NCBI GenBank assembly: GCA_018894105.1
Contig: CM032126.1
Location: 9,203,001-9,267,000, forward strand
Length of the DNA stretch: 64,000 nt
Direction: 5' to 3'
From: Jacaranda mimosifolia
Taxonomy: Eukaryota > Streptophyta > Magnoliopsida > Lamiales > Bignoniaceae
The translations under genes were made by a program, and so were the position numbers. A model generated the notes under the pieces. It saw nothing but the letters and a program-made list of their open reading frames with translations. It searched no databases and was not told the DNA's origin. Shown piece after piece: positions 11,354-21,630 of this stretch. The number at the start of each line of letters is the position of its first letter. Position 1 is the stretch's first letter.

Positions 11354-12173
11354 TAGGGGTGTAAATAGATATTAAATGGATCAGATACATTGTTTCTATA
11401 TTTATATTATTTAACTTTTTAAATATTCAAATACGGATACGAAGTTGACGGATATATAAAAATAATATCCAAATTTGTATCCGTCGGATTCGGATATATC
11501 TGTATTCGATTATAATTATTGAGAAGCATTCATATTTTATTAAACTTATCCATATTCGAACTATTATTTTATATTCATATTCGATGATAATTATTTAGAT
11601 ATCCATTGACGAATATCCAAATACGTGAATCTATGAACCTATAACAAATACATATTTTAATTCATAGAAGGAACTATATAATTCCATTAAAACGAAAACA
11701 ATCAAAGAAATAGCATAATTTCTAATTAATAATTGACTTTATAATTGATTATCAGTACTTATTAATAATAACAATGGCATTTAGGTATATTAATTATAAA
11801 GTCAACCAACAATAATTATATTGATTAACTTTATTCTTCAATTTTTTCACTATATTACAATAATTTTTTAAATTTATTCTTCTTTCTTCCCAATTCTTCA
11901 ATTATAATATATATATATATATATATATATTCATATATGAATTATGAAATTTTCTTTGAAAAATATAAATAATATATTATTTAATAAATATATATTCGGA
12001 TCAGATATTAAACGGATCGGATGCGCATTTATCATATATGTATCCATTTATAATCGGATATCTATTAATTAAATACGGATAATATCAATTTTAAATGGAT
12101 GCGGATAAATTTTGTATAAGCGGATACAAATACGAACGATAAATGAATTTTCGAATATATATTTACAGCCCTA
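11354..12173. mobile_element. hAT-type non-autonomous element (820 bp)
   Basis: The ends are TAGGGGTGTAAATA and the complement of TAGGGCTGTAAATA. The flanking 8-mers AGAGTGAT (11346-11353) and TGAGTCAT (12174-12181) agree at 6 of 8 positions, consistent with an old hAT target duplication. The subterminal sequence is full of GGATA/CGGATAC repeats and its complements near both ends. There is no transposase. The element at 61510-62373 has the same architecture and a perfect 8-bp duplication. Confidence 0.7.
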
Positions 12174-12181
12174 TGAGTCAT

Positions 12182-13560
12182 GGCAAGTGTTGTGCTGCTT
12201 GGGTGGGGATTGGGGAGATGAGGGGCCTATAGTACTTTTAGTTGTCATTTATGTAACTGTATTAAAAGAGCATATCAAATACAAAAAAATTAAGTTGGAA
12301 ATTTTATTTTATTTTATTTTATTTTATTTTTGTCTTTAAGGGGGAGGGGCTTGCTAAACTCTTAAACATGGTATCCTATTTGGACTTCTCTATAGGTTTT
12401 ATTAAATATTACAAATTAAAAATTTATAAAATTTACTAATGAGTCATACCTCAAATGGTAAAACTGATGCCTTGTGACTATAAAATTTGGATTTGAACAT
12501 CATCAAAATGTGAGTTTTTGTCAAATTTGTGGCATAATAAAAACGTAATTGATGTGGCAAAGAATATTTTAAAGATAATTTAATAAATTAAGATTTGAAT
12601 GCGACACATTCTAATATTTAACATTAACACGTTAAATTAATCTAGCAAAAAAAATTAATTCAAAAACCCCGATAGGCCCGTAATCTTAAAAGGCTTAGAA
12701 CCCCTCTATAAGTAGAGCCATTTGTGGCTACAAGGAGGTATTCAAATAATTCTCTGGAAAAAAAAAAATTGAAAAGCAAATGCATTCTAGAATTAGATCT
12801 GCTCTTTACATATCTATTGCAAGATCTCGAAATCATGCTCAAAAACATATTGGAGCAAGAACGAGAACCAATTCAATGAAAAACTAAAATAAAACTAAAT
12901 ATGCTAGTGATCTTATCTTACAAGTTGAATTTAGAAACCACTTGAAGAACAATTCAATTACTAAATAGAACTAATCTTTTTTTGAAAAAAGGAAAAAAAA
13001 GAGCATTTTTATAACCAAAATTCGATCAGTCCTAAATTGACTACTCCCGACGTACTTTTCGAAAAATATCCAAACATAGCATCTTCTAAAATAAAGTTTT
13101 TTTTCCCCAGAAATTATCACTTTACCTAGCGATTTACCAACTCTCGATATCATTATTTTTTAGACAAAAAAATATAAAACAAAATTCATTTTTTCAAGTT
13201 TTGATCTAAAAACATAACACTTTTAATCGAGAAGCGAGCAGTGACAATCTCAACCAAGCATAAAATATGAAGTTGAAAGAGGGTATTATGTGTTTGGCTA
13301 GTACATATCAACTGTGTGAAAAATGAAGAGCATTTTGGCGGCTCTAGCATCTTTTAGGATTTTGAATTTTTTGAGCCTTCAGGCGCCAAAGGCCGTCTAA
13401 TTGAGTTGCGTGGTGCGACACAACGTTAGCAATTCAGCATTGTCTTGGGGGCCTTCCTTGGGTCAATAAATACATATCAAGAATTCGTTTGTTTGTTTTG
13501 ATATTATATGATAAATATACATTTCAACTCAATTTCAATGTTTTATTTATTTTTAAAAGT
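12182..13560. other. intergenic, with one possible SINE remnant
   Basis: AT-rich DNA with an ATTTT pentanucleotide run at 12300-12330. At about 12440-12500 a weak tRNA-like pair of RNA polymerase III boxes is visible: TCATACCTCAAATGGTAA resembles an A box and TGGATTTGAACATC a B box about 45 bp later. This would suit a tRNA-derived SINE but no tail or target duplication was resolved. A TATAAGTAGAGCC stretch near 12706 recalls an LTR leader, without identifiable ends. The remainder shows nothing recognisable. Confidence 0.35.
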
Positions 13561-13565
13561 CCTTG

Positions 13566-14419
13566 TGATGATGGTATGAATTGTTTTGATAGTGCTCTGG
13601 GCTTCAGTCCAATATGATCGTCCGGAGGGGAGGTCGAGAAGGGGTATGAGGATGTAATTAGGTCAAGTTCTACAAATAATAACACACGGCAGGCTAGCCT
13701 AGGAGCCCTCGGCTATGGCACTCCAATGCTCAAATTAGTACTTAATCGACTAGATAGTAGAGCAACAGAGTGAGAACTTTAAGTGATAGTGAGTATATCT
13801 TGCTGAATGGTGGCAATGTGGTATTTATAGGCTCTCTTGGGCGGTTGATATGTCAATGTTTCCCTCATTCATATAGAGAGGGCCTTTATCTTTAGTTGAG
13901 GATCTTTAGGTCTTCTCACTTTCATGTACTATTCCAGGTGGCGCCTCCTCCTACTCTTCAGGACATGGTAGTACGGCGGAGGCGGTCACTACTCTGGTTC
14001 TGCAGCAAGGTGGTACAGGGTGTGGCAGTATCATTAATGTGGAGAAGCATGTCTGTCAAAACATTCAATGTGGCATAGAGACGATAGTGGTGCATTTAAT
14101 GCGACTGTGATTGGTGGAACTGGACTACTCTACGTCGTTTGATAGACCTCCTTCGTCGAGATTTTCCTCATCTATCGGACACCTGTGCACATTCTGGTCA
14201 ATACGATTGGACTTTGTTGAATCTGAAAGTCTTCCTGGTCGAGGACTGAGTGGTCATTTTCCAGCTGGTCGACCGCGCAAGGCATTAATACTTAACTGGG
14301 CTGAACAACCCAAGCAACCTGGTCGATTGCTAATGGGCTGGGCCTGATTGCCAATTAGGTTGTCACGTGCCAAATCTCTTACCTGGTCAAGTGTTATTGG
14401 GTTGGGCTATCCCATATCA
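13566..14419 (-). repeat. gypsy 3' LTR (left copy)
   Basis: 854 bp with ends TGATGATGG and CCCATATCA (TGAT..ATCA inverted). On the minus strand a TATA box, CTATAAATAC, lies at 13830-13821. It aligns over its whole length with the right LTR but with frequent substitutions, so the insertion is not recent. TGGTCGA/GTCGAC motifs recur through it. Confidence 0.93.
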
Positions 14420-14674
14420 TGAGTCTCTCCCACTCCCGAGTCCTGATCGAGTTGATCGACGAGAAGAAATGGGTAGTAGCTAACTTGATAAACTGTAATT
14501 CGCTCAATGGGGGATTCAACGCATTGGTAAAGTTTAAATTTCAAAAGTCGACCAGGGTTTTAGTGCATTTAATGCATCAGTTACCTTGTGCAATACGTCT
14601 TGTGACCGACGATTACACAATTAATAGCCAGTAGCCGATCGATTTAACCGGTTGAATTGCCCGCCTGCTACGAC

Positions 14675-14684
14675 CTATAAATAG
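14675..14684 (+). promoter_or_regulatory. TATA box of the antisense ORF
   Basis: CTATAAATAG on the plus strand, about 180 bp before the antisense ORF start, followed 25-60 bases later by a pyrimidine-rich leader and a GT..AG pair (14792-14850) that would make a short leader intron. It faces away from the 3' LTR and opposite to the LTR promoters. Confidence 0.65.
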
Positions 14685-14854
14685 GCGCAGTGAAAATTTT
14701 TCATTTGCACATTTACAGCTTCTTAAGAGGTTAATCTCTGCATTTTACTGCTTCTTCTGCTAGTCGAATTTGTCTGGTCTTTCGAACTTGCGTAAGTTTC
14801 CTTTGTTTTTAAACAAATTTATTCTCATTTATTTTGACCACATATTCTAGTACT

Positions 14855-16740
14855 ACATGTTAAGAGTTTTTGGAGAGGGTAGTGCTAGGGAGAGTGATTC
14901 TGACGAGACCCAATCGGATGTGGGTTCGATCGGAAGGGTGCTTTACTCGACTAGCGAGACTAGCGAGTCTTTTGGTGATAGTTCGAGTTCTTCTAGTAGC
15001 TCGAGTGATACCAGAGTTGACGTTTAGGTGGTGCTGGGCCATCTAGGGGGCGAGTCGACTTCTTGTATCTTGGGGTAGACCTGCCGATCATTATTATGAA
15101 ATTGTATCTAAGATTGGGGATAGAGATCTAGAGCTAATTAGGCAGTTGTACCACATTTCTCTGGGGTTCAAGTTAATCATCTCAGGTCCCGATGATAGGA
15201 TGCATCGACCTTTAGTCGATTACATAACAATTTTCAAAGATGTCTTTAAATGTGGGCTTAGATTTCCTATAGCCCAGCTTATAATCGACCTCCTATCTGC
15301 CCTCCAAGTCTGCATAACCCAGCTTCTTCCCCAATTGTTTCTTGACCTTGTATAGTTTCGTTGTTTTAATGTTGATACATGACCAACCACCAAATTTTGC
15401 AAACTTTAGTAATCTTTTCCATCTTCCAATGTCCCGCAAGTCGAGTAGTATCAAGTAGCCGAGCTTTTATTATCTAAGAGCCCGCCCTCATCAAAAATTC
15501 TTGGTGACCAATCTTTCCATGGCCAGGCCTGGAAAAAATGGTATTTTTTGTTCGAGCTCCAAGTTGGGTCGGGTTCAATATCACTAGGGAGTGGTTAAGG
15601 GGTCACGCCGAGATGCCGGGAATGAGACCTCCACTTGGCCCAACACTTTTGTTCGAGACATTATCTAGTTTGGTCAAATAAAAGCCTCAAGGTATATCGA
15701 GGAAAGAAACTTGGTGTTAGCAGGCTTATCGCCTGCTCAATTGGGTTTACTTGCTGATGCTCGACTAGGTAGATATCCTTACTCGATTCTATTGTTGTCT
15801 TATTTTGTACTTTGTGGAAAATGTTAATAGGTGTTTGTTTTCTTATTATTGCAGATCGAGCGGAGATAATGAATTATACACATTAGCAGGCTATGACAAG
15901 GCAGCAAAGGGCGTAAGAGCGTCAATAAGCGTATGCTTGGCGGGAAACTGCTTCACAAAATGCCCCGCCGCTGTCGGTAGCCCTGTCTGCTCCTCCAGTT
16001 GCCCGACCAGCTGTGGTCGAGTCTAGCAGCCTCGCTCCATGACAAAAGAGGCCTGCTGCGACCAACCTGCTCCTGCTCGAAAGAGGACAGCAGCTAAGAA
16101 AGGTAAAGGGAAGGCTGGCAAGCTTTCTCTTTTTGGCTCTTGGCCAGCTAATGAGTTGTTCCCCTTACCTACTTTCCCTTTACCCCGATTTGGGACTAAA
16201 AATTGGGACGCAGAATACTACCTCAATGCTCATGGTGGGGTCGACTGGGGTAGGGGACTTGAAAGTATTAATGGCTGAACTTTTCATGTTTGACCAGAAG
16301 AAATTTTTGGAAATTGGGCAACTGGAGGCCCTAAAGTCGTTCGCATATCATGCAAATATGGTAAGTCTCTGATTGAATCCTTTCATTTTTGGAGCTAGTC
16401 GTTCAATTTTGATCTTCAACAAAATTTTCTCTTTTCACAGGTTGGCCAGCTAGGCTACTACTTCTATCGTAGGCTGAGCTAGCCTTGGGTGATTGGGAAG
16501 AGCTCCAGAAGGAGTAGAAAAGTGTTGAGGACATTAAGGCTCAACTCTATTCAATACAGTCGAGAATCGACCAGCTGAGTCAACAGGTCAAAGAGAAAGA
16601 CACGCAGTTGTTGGCTGCAGTGGTTGAGAAGAGCAACCTTGATGAGCTGCTGTGGAAAGCCAAGTTGGAAATGGAAGCCTCATATAACTCTAGCCGAACA
16701 CATGGGTATAACAGCGCTACCTAGTATGCTCAAGATGAAC
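14855..16740 (+). pseudogene. antisense ORF of the gypsy element, 'putative gypsy type transposon' (PF04195-like) protein
   Basis: The plus strand opens with MLRVFGEGSARESDSDETQS, then a serine-rich tail, stopping after 57 codons. Beyond the break, 15090-15360 reads a block of the PF04195 kind: RDLELIRQLYHISLGFKLII, DDRMHRPLVDYITIFKDVFK, CGLRFPIAQLIIDLLSALQV, then TQLLPQLFLDLV. This matches that family's layout of 'P..R....P..Y...Y...F..GLRFP...F....L......QL.PN'. Introns with good borders are visible at 15769-15854 and 16361-16440. The 3' part (16440-16700) reads glutamate/glutamine-rich segments typical of the family's coiled-coil tail. Several stops make it non-functional. Function of this family is unknown despite its name. 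Confidence 0.7.
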
Positions 16741-16879
16741 ACATGGGTATAAAAGTATTCGAAATGAGACAGTCCAATACTTCCTTATCATTCTTCTCGA
16801 TCAGTTTGGGATAAATTTCTTTTCGTTGGAGGTCTTTGTCACTCGACCCTATCTCGCTGCTGGGCTCGAATGGGTCGGG

Positions 16880-17256
16880 CAAGGTGATTTACCAAATCAG
16901 CCACTTCTTTTCAGGGTTTGGTCGCATTTCCTGGGCTATCCTCTCGTCAAATAAGGAGACTTCTTGTCTCTGGTCTGCCCCTATCCTCCCTTGGGGGCCT
17001 CTCCTTGTGTTGAGAGGGTTGGGGAGTGGCACCGACGGCTGGTCCGAGGTGGTTGTTGTGGTTGGTGAGAGCAATTGATAGTTGAGCTGAAATATGGGCT
17101 GATATCTGCTCGCTGATCAACTGCAAGAGTTGAGGCATAGTCAAAGTTACTATTTATTCTGGCTGGTAACTGGGTCCAGCCACGTCTTGTTCTTGATGTG
17201 GTTGGGGACCTTCTGTTTTCCTCTCTCTTAGAAACGGCTCGCCTTGTGTTATCCAT
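16880..17256 (-). pseudogene. gypsy gag N-terminal fragment
   Basis: On the minus strand, ATG 17256 opens MDNTRRAVSKREENRRSPTT about 45 bases after the primer-binding region, where gag should start. After at least two frame changes a proline-rich stretch and FDERIAQEM (near 16930) follow, which recalls the segment before the capsid domain in plant gypsy Gag (typically ...F...I...). The capsid core, zinc knuckle and all of pol are missing; the deletion junction is near 16740. Assignment rests on position plus weak similarity. Confidence 0.6.
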
Positions 17257-17299
17257 TTTTTCTTAGTTACGGACTCAAGAACCTACAGACAGTGCCAAA

Positions 17300-18162
17300 T
17301 GATGATGGTATGAACTATTTTGATGGTGCTTTAGGCTTCAGTCCAATATGATCGTCTAGATGGGAGGTCGAGAAGGGGTATGAAGATGTAGTTAGGTCGA
17401 GTCCTGCAACCAGCAACACACGTCAGGCTAGCTGAGGAGCCCTCGACTATGGCTCTCCGACACTCAAGTCAATGCTTAATCGACCAGATAGTAGAGCAGC
17501 AGAGTGAGGGCTTTAAGTGATAATGAACATACCTTGCTAAATTATGGCAATGGGTATTTATAGGCTCTCTTTGGTGGTTGATATGTCAATGCTTCCTTCA
17601 CTCATGTAGAGAGGGCCTTTGTCTTTAGCTGAGAACCTTTAGATCTTCTCCCTTTCATGTACTATTCCATGTGGTGCCTCCTCCTACTCTTCAGGATGTG
17701 GTGGTACAGCGAAGGCGTGCACCATTTTGGTTTTGCAGCAAGGTGGTACGGGGGTAGCATGCATCATAAATAAAGAGGCATGCCGCCTGTCATAACATTC
17801 AATGTGGCAGAGAGGCAATAGTGGTGCATTTAATACGACTGTGATTGGTGTCGCGACACTGCTCTACGTCGTTTAAGTGGCCTCATTTGTCAGTATTTTC
17901 CTCGTCTATCAAACACCTGTGCACATTCTGGTTGATACGATTGGACTCTGTTGAATTTGAAAGTCTTCCTAGTTGAGGACTGAGTGGTCATTTTCTAGCT
18001 AGTCGACCGCACGAGGCGTCGATACTTGAGTTGGTTGAACATCCCAAGCAACCTGGTCGATTGCTAATGAGTTGGGCCTAATAGCCAATTGGGTTGTCGT
18101 GTGTCATATCTCTTACCTGGTTGAGTGTTATTGGGTTGGGCTTGTTGGGCTATCCCATATCA
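17300..18162 (-). repeat. gypsy 5' LTR (right copy)
   Basis: 863 bp with the same TGATGATGG and CCCATATCA ends. The TATA box CTATAAATAC is conserved on the minus strand at about 17562-17553. It carries a small extra segment near its outer end (GGCTTGTTGGGCTATCCC versus GGCTATCCC) relative to the left LTR. Confidence 0.93.
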
Positions 18163-18167
18163 CCTTG

Positions 18168-19856
18168 ATACAGTTAGGGTCCAACATGCATTTAAGGTCA
18201 AACTTGGCTTGTGTATCAAGGCATATGGTATGATATGTTTTCCAACCTAAGTTGAACATAAATTATAGTTTGTCAAATGTGATAATCATGTCAAACAAAC
18301 AATCAAAGTTGGATATCATGTTATTTAAAATATGCAAACAAACATTAGATAAGATACACAATAACCTACTATTTATCCGAGTCATGCATATTATGACTAA
18401 TCCAAACATACCAAGCAAACAAGCTCCAATATATAAATACGGTTAAACCATAAAATGCAAAAATGAATATTTGAAAGTGTAACTTTATATGTTTTTACAT
18501 TATTTTCTTTAAAAAATAATGATTGAGAGTTAATGATATCATATCAGTATTTTAATTAAAATGATAATTTGAAAAAAAATAATTATCTATATAAAAAGAA
18601 AATCCATCTTCGCCAAATTACATCAAATTGTTGTTTACCTAAAATGTTCTTATAAGATAAAATAAATAAATTTGAATGCTTTTTTAATTATTATCCATAA
18701 CTCGTGTTATTCTTCCCACTAACTATATATGACTTTTTTCCCATCTTTATTCTCCCTCTCTGTCTCCCTCTCTATAATATTTATAACTCCTTTTTCCACT
18801 AATTCTCCCTCCCCTCCATTATCCATATAACTCATTTTTCAATTGATTTGGGTTGTTCTAAAGTTTTCCTTCTATAAATCTATTGGTATTGATTAATAAA
18901 TATATTATTTTATCAAAGGGAATGATAATTAAATTTCAATTCATCCATAAGTTGGTTACTTTAGCTAGTTTTTTCATGACACTTGAATATGCAAGTTCAT
19001 ATTATTTTTGTATCTTGCGTTTGCATCTGTGCTTATAACCAATAGTTGGTATCAACCTATGTACTTTTTTGATTAGTTTATAATCAATTCTCTTGAGTTG
19101 GATTGGTTCTTTTAGGAATATAATTATGTTAGTGCATTTTGTCCTTCTATCTATATTTGATAGATAATTGATTTATTTATTTTAATTTTACAGGTTAAAA
19201 TTCATGTAAAGAAAAAAAATATCATTATATAAATTTATTAGTCAACTTTAATTATAGTGAATGAGAAATTTATTAAAAAAATCACATTTAAAAATTATTT
19301 ATGCGTTTGAAAATCGTGTGCGACAACTGTTAGTATTTAAACATTGAGGCTTCACCTTGGGTGCTCGAAATTTTATCGTTTCCATTTTTCTCTGACAACA
19401 TTCAGAGCAAATTTTGAATTTATAATGATTTATTTTTCAAAAATACTATTTCAGTTAAAGTACATAGTGATTTAACTATCAACCACAGTTTTTAATAAAA
19501 ATAATATCGAAGTATACAAAACTAACACTTTTGCAATTGTTATTTGGAATTGTATGATAATGGTAATGATTAATATACGAATAATGATTATCATGGCATT
19601 TATATAACACTAATATCATATTTCTTTTTCTGTTTATTTTGGCAGACAAACTCAAAATTTAAATAAACGTAGAAGAATCAAGTTTAAGTTTCAACTTAAA
19701 ATAATAATTTGATGAACTTAAATTGAAAATTTTCAAAGCAAACACAAATTCAAGTTGGAAAACTTTCAAACTTAATTTGAACACTTTGCACATGGGTGAA
19801 AGAGTCCCGCCATTGCAATCCAACATACCAAATACATACCCTAAGAATCTCTGGTA
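18168..19856. other. intergenic, nothing recognised
   Basis: AT-rich sequence with a CT-rich stretch at about 18740-18830 (CTCCCTCTCTGTCTCC). No gene, LTR pair or TIR pair was seen. Confidence 0.5.
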
Positions 19857-20310
19857 ATGTTTTGTTACATTTTGTATATTTTGGATTATGTACTTTGGGA
19901 GTGGGTTGGGGAATGTAAAATTTGTGTTGGGAAATGTAATTGATGTTTATTTATATTTTGGGAAATAATTAAAAAATTATTTTGGAGAATTTTAGTATGT
20001 TTGTTTATATTTTGAGATAAGAAAATCTTTACTGAAGTAATCAAATTAATGCTTTTTTGTTAAGTTTTTGGGGTAAAAATAAAATTGAATAATATTTTAT
20101 GTATGTAGATGTGATGATTGGATATGATTTTTTAATTGTAAAAATAATGATAAAATATTATGATATGTATATGTATGTATATGGATTTTTTTGTAATAAG
20201 CCAATTAATTTGAAGGAATATTTTGGGGATTGGTATTTGATGTTTTGGCAAAAAGCCAATCTACATGTTCTGCCAAAATAAATTTGTTTTGACAAAATGT
20301 AACCAAACAT
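19857..20310. mobile_element. MITE with TGTTTGGTTACATTTTG ends
   Basis: The ends AATGTTTTGTTACATTTTGT (from 19857) and the complement of TATGTTTGGTTACATTTTGT (to about 20310) form an imperfect 20-bp inverted repeat. The interior is AT-rich and non-coding, with the doublet TGTTTATTTATATTTTG. Similar interior sequence occurs around 42350-42455 and 43890-43960, so this is a repeated family here. No target duplication was resolved. Confidence 0.55.
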
Positions 20311-21059
20311 AGCCTATTTTTGCAAACACCCTCCCCTAACTTTTTTATTTAGATAATTGATTAGTCATTTGGTCCAATGACATTTATCTCATACATAAAG
20401 TGTAATAATGAAAGACAGAGAATTCAAACTTAACAAACTTATCACGTATGCATTATTTATTAAAAAAAAAATCATTTAGAAAAATCTTTCTTAACAGTAA
20501 AAGGATTTCCATAAAAGAACATTACAACAAGTGGCATTTTTTTATGGCAGCCTACTCTCCAATAATTGAAGCAGGAAACCCCAATACTTTTCTTTGCAAT
20601 GGATGAAAGCCCTTTTTACTCAGGCCTAATGACTCAAAGTGGCATCTAAAAGTAGAAAAGTGTTTGATCCAATATGAACTAACATCAATCTTTTGATGAC
20701 ATCTATTTCTCTATGGATCGCAAAGTTTATGCTACAAAAGATATGGAGGAGCCTAGCTAGTGCTAGGCCACCTACCGGTTGGGTGGCTACCATTTTTTAA
20801 ACTCTTGAGACTTTACCATGTAAGTTAACGCGATTATTTCAACTATTAATTTTTCTGTCTTGATCAACACTTTGATCGGAAGAAACATTTATCCGTACTA
20901 AGTTAGATTGAATGAGAAATGATTGATAAAATGAGTGGTGAGAAATAATTAAATAAATATCACATATATTTAATAGAATTATTCAAACGAAAAATTAGTT
21001 AATAATAACCATAAAATATGTATTTTGATAGATTATTATATTTATAATATATTTTACGA
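20311..21059. other. intergenic, nothing recognised
   Basis: AT-rich. The only structure noted is a short palindrome near 20767-20788 (GCCACC...GGTGGC around ACCGGT). Confidence 0.45.
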
Positions 21060-21535
21060 ATATACCTTTTGTTTCAAAAACTCAAAAATATACTAATTAA
21101 TGTGAATACAAAGTAATTCAATACGATCTCATTAATAAAATTGATACAATGTATACATTCTGCCAACCAAATTAATAATATAAATATATAAAACAAAATA
21201 TTAAGTTTATTCAACTAAATATCATTTGTTCACAAATGTAAGTAGTTCAATTGAATTTTATTTTACGTCAGAGTCTATGATATAGTTAGTTTTATTTTTA
21301 TTTGTACAATAATTTGTCTTAGGGTTATGAGGATAATTAGGATAACTTTACTCTTATTAATACATGATAGATGAGGTTGGATAAGAATTTCCCACCTAGA
21401 TGTGGGATGTCTTATCTTAGGATGAGTAGTTTTGATATGGAGTAGGGGTAATAATAGGTCCATACTCTGTATCACACAAAATATGTGTGGCGTTAGGTTG
21501 GATGAAATAATATATTCATCCTAATAGGACAAAGT
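21060..21535. repeat. dispersed repeat of unknown family, copy A
   Basis: It aligns over about 480 bp with 25565-26045. Shared landmarks in the same order are AAAACAAAATATT(A/G)AGTTTATTCAA, AAATATCATTT, TTTATTTTAC, TTTTGTCTTAGG or TTGTCTTAGGGTTATG, GTTGGATAA, and TTAGATTGAATAAAATA or TTAGGTTGGATGAAATA. It ends in a palindromic stretch around TATATTCAT. Overall identity is perhaps 65-70% by eye. No coding frame; TIRs and family not determined. Confidence 0.6.
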
Positions 21536-21600
21536 AAATATACTCTCAAAGTAATATTCTATCAATATGTATTAGTAGAAGGTTTTATGATTATAAAAGA

Positions 21601-21630
21601 AGGAGAGAGAGAGAGAGAGAGAGAGAGTTA
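21601..21630. repeat. GA dinucleotide microsatellite
   Basis: A pure GA run of about 13 units ending at GTT. Simple repeat, likely variable between individuals. Confidence 0.9.

Larger units (their letters stand above)
13561..18167 (-). mobile_element. Ty3/gypsy element (Tat-like), pol deleted, antisense ORF retained
   Basis: Two direct LTRs (13566-14419 and 17300-18162) are flanked by the perfect 5-bp duplication CCTTG (13561-13565 and 18163-18167). Orientation is minus: the primer-binding region next to the right LTR reads TTTGGCACTGTCTGT on the minus strand, close to the TTGGCGCCGTCTGTGG found in many plant gypsy elements, and the purine-rich tract GGGAGTGGGAGAGA (14437-14424) precedes the left LTR on that strand. 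The internal 2.88 kb has a gag start but no protease, RT, RNase H or integrase. Most of it is an opposite-strand ORF with its own TATA box. Such antisense ORFs are known in the Tat lineage, which is the basis of the lineage call. The copy is non-autonomous. Confidence 0.9.

Noticed and set aside
12440..12500. tRNA-like A and B boxes as a true tRNA gene
   Set aside because: No cloverleaf can be folded; at best a SINE remnant, kept only as a note in the spacer entry.
12660..12900. TATAAGTAGAGCC and following leader-like sequence as a possible solo LTR
   Set aside because: Neither TG..CA ends nor a target duplication could be placed.
20767..20788. Palindrome GCCACCTACCGGTTGGGTGGC as a regulatory hairpin
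   Set aside because: Isolated short palindrome with no gene or element nearby; expected by chance at this scale.
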